DNA from: Lycium barbarum
Taxonomy: Eukaryota > Streptophyta > Magnoliopsida > Solanales > Solanaceae
Direction of reading: 5' to 3'
Assembly (NCBI RefSeq): GCF_019175385.1
Contig: NC_083339.1
Span: 81,022,120 to 81,086,119 of the forward strand
Length of the DNA stretch: 64,000 nt
Below are positions 59,998 through 64,000 of this stretch, piece by piece. The notes beneath the pieces were generated by a model, which was not told the origin of the DNA, searched no databases, and was given only the letters and a program-made list of their open reading frames with translations. The position numbers and the translations under genes are program-made. Each line of letters begins with the position of its first letter. The stretch's first letter is position 1.

Positions 59998-60619
59998 ATG
60001 CCGCCAAAGGGAAAAGCTACAGCCACCCAGAAGGGCAAGACTACGACAAAAAGGAGGGTTGAAAGAGAGCCGCCAATGAATATAGAAGAGGGCGAGTCAC
60101 ATAATGAGGCCTTATCTAATACTTCCTCCACCCCGCCCAATGAAGAAGAACAAGGAGGAGCTTCAGCTCCAGTTCCTCCACCGGTCGCTCCGGGTCAACA
60201 AGTGACCGAGGCCATTCATCTATTGACACAGTTGGTTTCCGCCCAGGCACAACGGCAGAATGTGGGCCCAAGTGATCGGTCAGCTAGCACCCGAGCCCGT
60301 GATTTTATGAGTTTGAGTCCTCCGGAGTTTTTCGGGTCAAAGCCGGATGAAGAAGACCCGCAAGGTTTCATTGATGAGATATTGAGAACATTGAGAATCA
60401 TTCAGGCCTCTGAGACTGAATCCGTGGAGTTGGCATCTTATAGACTTCGAGATGTGGCGGTATTGTGGTATAAAAATTAGATAGCATCAAGGAGAGAAAA
60501 TGCGCCTCCTCCCATGTGGCAAGAATTTGTAGATGCTTTCATTCGCCATTATTTGCCACCCCAGGTCCGCCGAGCTAGAGCGGATAGATTTCTAAATTTG
60601 AAGCAAGGAAGTATGAGTG
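59998..60619 (+). pseudogene. Gag of element J, interrupted
   Basis: ATG at 59998 (MPPKGKATATQKGK). A Glu/Pro/Ser-rich N-terminus leads into the capsid core DFMSLSPPEFFGSKPDEEDP, RLRDVAVLWYKN. There a TAG at 60478-60480 replaces the Trp seen in H gag (TGG to TAG). The frame continues IASRRENAPPPMWQEFVDAF, IRHYLPPQVRRARADRF and LNLKQGSMS, where element K interrupts it at 60620. Zinc knuckle and pol would follow beyond the window. Confidence 0.88.
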
Positions 60620-60752
60620 TGTCACGACCCAACCCCGTAGGCCGTGACTAGTGCCCGAACTGGACACCCGTACATGAACCTGTTAAAAATAATCAAACTG
60701 AAACTACGACAATACAGAAACTTATAAAGGAACTCCAAAGTTCGTAACATCG

Positions 60753-60786
<34 letters not shown>

Positions 60787-61340
60787 CCAGATCAACTGTC
60801 TCCTAAGGAGTCACAACTAATCATATCATGAAATAAAACGCAAGCCGACAATGCTGCCATCACATATCAATATCATATGCAAGCCAACAAGGCTGCCACT
60901 ATAGATGAACATCATACCACAGCACATCGTATAGACACAGCTGAAAAGAACTCATACACAACCCACACATATGTCTACAGACCTCTAAGAGTACGAATAG
61001 CGAAATATAATGGGACAGGGCCCCGCTGTACCCCTGGATAAACATATAAGCATATATCATAAGATTTATGCCAAAAGTCTAGGCTCCGGAACAACGGAGC
61101 TCTCCCAAAACAGCTGAGTAGGAGTCCTATGCTGAGGGGTCACCAACCGGCTATCTGTACCTGCGGGCATGAAACGCAGCCCCCCAGAGAAAGGGGGTCA
61201 GTACGGAATATGTACAGAGTATATAAAGCATGAAATACAGTAAAAAGGATCATAACTGAAGTAGAGATTCCAGGGGACAAGTATGATACTCAAGAATTCA
61301 CTGTACCTGTGCCTTACGAAATACCATCATGCTTATCATT

Positions 61341-61605
61341 ATCATATACCATACCCGGCCCATTATGGGACTCGGTGAATAAAGTCATATTATCATATCA
61401 TCATATATAAATATACCGTACCCGGCCCTTTAGTAAGGGACTCGGTGAATAAAGTCGTGTACAGGTATACCGTACCCGGCCCATCATGGGACTCGGTGCC
61501 ATAATCATATCATCATATACATATACCGTACCCGGCCCTCTAGTAAGGGACTCGGTGAATAATGCAGCGACACTGTGCACGATAACATACCCGGCCCGGG
61601 ACTCG
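61341..61605. repeat. Tandem hairpin-unit array in element K LTR
   Basis: Five units of TACCCGGCCC-N-GGGACTCGGTGAAT spaced 50-70 bases apart. The centre varies but keeps pairing: CCCATTATGGG, CCCTTTAGTAAGGG, CCCATCATGGG, CCCTCTAGTAAGGG, CCCGGG. The related but more diverged array in H lies at 42495-42690. Confidence 0.8.
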
Positions 61606-62672
61606 GTGAATGATACAATAACAGTAAGCACGAGTAGAATATCATGAGCAACTATATGCAACTACATCAACATCTGAGACTCAACAGAATAAGTGGACTA
61701 ACTAACACTCGAATATCAAGACAATAGTCATGGTAAGTATGGATGTCAATAGGAACTATACCAAATAAAGCCTCAGGAATCATACGTCATGTGCCAAGAT
61801 AATGCAAAACAATTGTTGGAAGTCAAGGACATTAATCATTACAGAGTCTTTAAGAATAGGAACTTTCACACACCAACTACTATCCAACGTATACAGGACT
61901 CGAGGGGAAACTCAATCACTTAAGAGTTCTAGCATCAAGAAGTGAAGAAGAGTCATGAATCACACTCCGAACTTATGAATAGAGTTATCCCAAAGTTCAT
62001 ATCATTCATCACTTAAATCTAAGACATGCCAAAAGAAAGAAGGGACAGCTTTACATACCTGTTGACCACTAATCGCAAAACCGTTCGCTTTGTCGCTCTT
62101 TTAGCCTATTTAACATAAAAGTAATGTTATCGTCAGTAGCTATACTTTTTAGCCCGTAAATCCGTAGCCCATCGCTTTATAGAACTTGTTCTTTAACCTA
62201 TACATTCTCGTTCAGGGTTTTTCATTATTAAGGATTTAACGAAAATCGGGCAGCATTTCCCCTATATATTCGCCTAACCCGAATTTCCAATTATTCTCCT
62301 GTTAACATAGAAATATCAACAGCAGAAATATATATATATAATTTTCACAATTCAGCCCATAACAATTCTAACAACCCAACAACCTTTCTAAATCCATTTC
62401 AACCCACAATTCCCTATAACATCGATTTCATACATTTTCTTAATTCCAATTTCGTCCAATCCAATTTTAATAACTCCATCACAACACTATTAACACAATT
62501 ACACCATAAAACAAGAAAATCTTACCTTAATTTTCTCGGAGGAATTTCTACTCTTAATTGCTCCAATTTCGCAATTTCTTCTTCCTCGATTCAATATCCA
62601 ATGTTGCTATTACCTCCTTGAACTTGTAAATCACCTTGGAATTAAATCAAAGCAAATTCTTTTTTTTTTTAA

Positions 62673-62712
62673 CAGCCATGGCTGGCCGTGAACAGTAGCA
62701 GCCATGGCTGCT
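62673..62712. repeat. Palindrome pair in U3 of element K
   Basis: CAGCCATGGCTG at 62673-62684 and AGCAGCCATGGCTGCT at 62697-62712 are perfect palindromes, flanked on both sides by long T runs. Confidence 0.85.
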
Positions 62713-63121
62713 CTTTTTTTTTTTTTTTCTTAAGCAATTTTGTTTGCAAAAATGAAATCAAGTGTTGATTTCTTCACTTGCCAACAACCAATATATGGTT
62801 TCCCATGTATAGACACGTGCCCCCCCCCCCCTCCTTGTGACTCAGTAAATTATTTTCTCGACTTGTTTTTTTTTCTGGGTGGGGCCCACTTTTAATAATT
62901 AATTTAATTAATCACTAATTCTTACTTAGTAATCTAATCACAATTAATTAATCTCTAATCTCCAATAATATTTTTACACTAAATAAAATTTATAAACAAT
63001 TTATGTTTTAATTAAAATTGAAAATTAAAGATTTCTATTTCATGTCTGAAAATAACTCCGCCTTTAACTTGAGTCGATTTGCTTGCGAATAATTCGATGT
63101 ATAAATATACGGGTTACAACA

Positions 63122-63157
63122 TCCTTCCCCCCTTTAGAACATTCGTCCTCGAATGTT
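63122..63157 (-). other. Polypurine tract and inverted repeat of element K
   Basis: The minus strand AAAGGGGGGAAGGA abuts the LTR start. GAACATTCG (63137-63145) and CGAATGTT (63150-63157) form the PPT-side stem. Confidence 0.88.
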
Positions 63158-64000
63158 AAACTGATCCTGAATTCCCAATACTTCCTCAAGTGTTTTCTTA
63201 TCTAATTATGCCCTTCACATACCTCTTTCATTGGTCGATTCACTATAATTCATTATAACGCATTCCAGGCCTCTACATAGTCATTCATGTAATATCTCCC
63301 CCTTCTGTTGCTTCTCGAGGTAATTATTCCACGTCATTGCCTTTACTCTTCTCTTTATTTTGCAGTTGGTTGTCAGCTGTATTTTGGGTTGTTCTGCTGA
63401 AGTGTACTGTCTCTCTTATCTGCATTCTGTTCAGTTGTACTATCGTCGATTGATCCAGACTTGTACTCATGGTGCATGTAGTCATGACTCGACTCTTTAT
63501 TTTTCTATAGTTCCTCTCTTAAGATATCGTTTCCTTCACCTTACCTCTTAATCTTTAAATAAGATTTTTATAACGCGCAGACGTCCCTCGTCGGCTCATT
63601 AGGCTTTAATATCCTTGAAGTATTGCATGCCTCTGGTAACCTGTAGACCCTTCGCAGGTTCTACGAATAAAACGAAATTTCCCAGAGGGTAACATTTTTC
63701 CACTCCAATATCCTTGCTTTAATCTGTTGTTATAGTCCGTATTCTGGAATCCTCAGCATCATGTGTCACTTTCTGACTTTCTTTTAAGGGTCTTTAACTA
63801 TCATTTGTTTTTACTTCTTGATCTCGATCCTTAGGATTGTCTATCAAATAGCGCTAGGGTTCCCTCATATTATAACTTTACTGTCATCCAGTAACCCGCT
63901 TATTCTGATTGTCTTGGTTAAATCATTTCAAAACTTCCCTTATTTCAACTTGTAATATTTTAGGCACATTATCTCGGGTCGTTTCTTTATCTTTACTTAA
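63158..64000 (-). other. 3' interior of element K
   Basis: These ~840 bases have no recognised coding motif on either strand. The stretch is T/C-rich on plus, as is the equivalent part of element A (954-1800). It continues beyond the window. Confidence 0.5.

Larger units (their letters stand above)
57329..60619 (+). mobile_element. Element J: second Tekay chromovirus, 5' part
   Basis: Plus-strand element with a complete 5' LTR (57329-59791), PBS, leader and the start of gag, cut at 60619 by element K. It sits in the leader of element H, 44 bases upstream of that gag ATG. The bases before it (57324-57328, CTTAT) are the expected target duplication, whose partner should lie outside the window. 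Gag similarity to H shows that both are Tekay-type. Confidence 0.88.
60620..63121 (-). repeat. 3' LTR of element K (2.5 kb)
   Basis: Minus strand from TGTTGTAACCC (63121) to GGGTCGTGACA (60620). It contains AGCAGCCATGGCTGCT palindromes in the U3-equivalent part (62673-62712), a donor-like AAG|GTAAGATTT at 62521-62526, and five CCCGGCCC...GGGACTCGG units (61341-61605). The deep-LTR hairpin is near 61180-61200 and hairpin II at about 61088-61107. A TA run lies at 60756-60784 and a C13 run at 62820-62832. Confidence 0.9.
60620..64000 (-). mobile_element. Element K: LTR retrotransposon, 3' part
   Basis: Minus-strand element inserted in the gag of J. Its 3' LTR spans 60620-63121, followed (to the right) by PPT and the 3' end of its interior to the window edge. 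The five bases before it, GAGTG (60615-60619), are the expected target duplication; the partner is outside. No coding motif is found in the ~880 visible interior bases, so it may be another non-autonomous copy, though an autonomous 3' UTR cannot be excluded. Confidence 0.8.

Noticed and set aside
61341..61605. CRISPR-like array
   Set aside because: The units are irregular, hairpin-forming LTR repeats in plant DNA with related spacers; there is no cas gene.

Overview
This is plant nuclear DNA made almost entirely of nested, decayed LTR retrotransposons of the Ty3/gypsy superfamily. I see no intact host gene, no tRNA gene and no intact rRNA gene. The element mix (Tekay/Del chromoviruses with long LTRs, a Tat-lineage element with an antisense ORF, an Athila-lineage element with a third ORF, and a hAT transposase fossil) fits a large eudicot genome. 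Solanaceae is my best guess from the style of the LTRs; that is inference, not proof. Nearly every coding region is broken, often by C-to-T or G-to-A changes, as expected in silenced, methylated DNA.

Layout, left to right. (A) 1-6314, minus strand: a non-autonomous element with 3.2 kb LTRs and a 2.2 kb non-coding interior carrying a 5S rRNA-derived block. It sits in an LTR fragment (6315-7060), followed by a hAT C-terminal fossil (7062-7266). (D) 7267-18208: a Tat-lineage element, with pol on minus and a convergent, intron-bearing antisense ORF on plus. A solo LTR with 5-bp target duplications (9405-12007) splits the antisense ORF. (E) 18209-33763, plus: a tandem LTR-interior-LTR-interior-LTR array of a non-autonomous family. 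(G) 34074-41721, minus: an Athila element with pol, an internal promoter-like region, an intron-like segment and a third ORF. (H) 41722-57328, minus: a Tekay chromovirus with gag-pol and chromodomain, whose 3' LTR is split by (I) 43115-51235, a complete non-autonomous element with TSD ATATA and a second 5S-derived block. (J) 57329-60619, plus: a second Tekay element inserted in the leader of H. (K) 60620-64000, minus: another element inserted in the gag of J. The order G, then H, then J, then K is a four-level nest.

The most interesting signals are non-coding. Two elements in opposite orientation carry the same 103-bp 5S rRNA-derived module in their interior, aligned to 5S without gaps and with the Pol III box A and box C regions best kept. 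Elements A, E, H, I, J and K share several features: a splice-donor-like site after the LTR leader; a hairpin with a palindrome-containing loop just after the primer-binding site (seen in A, E, I and J); covarying hairpins deep in the LTR; and an inverted repeat beside the polypurine tract (seen in A, E, H, I and K). Most LTR families also carry their own short palindrome, repeated upstream of the presumed TATA box. Together these look like a conserved cis-acting RNA/DNA toolkit that lets coding-less elements use the machinery of autonomous chromoviruses. That last step is inference.
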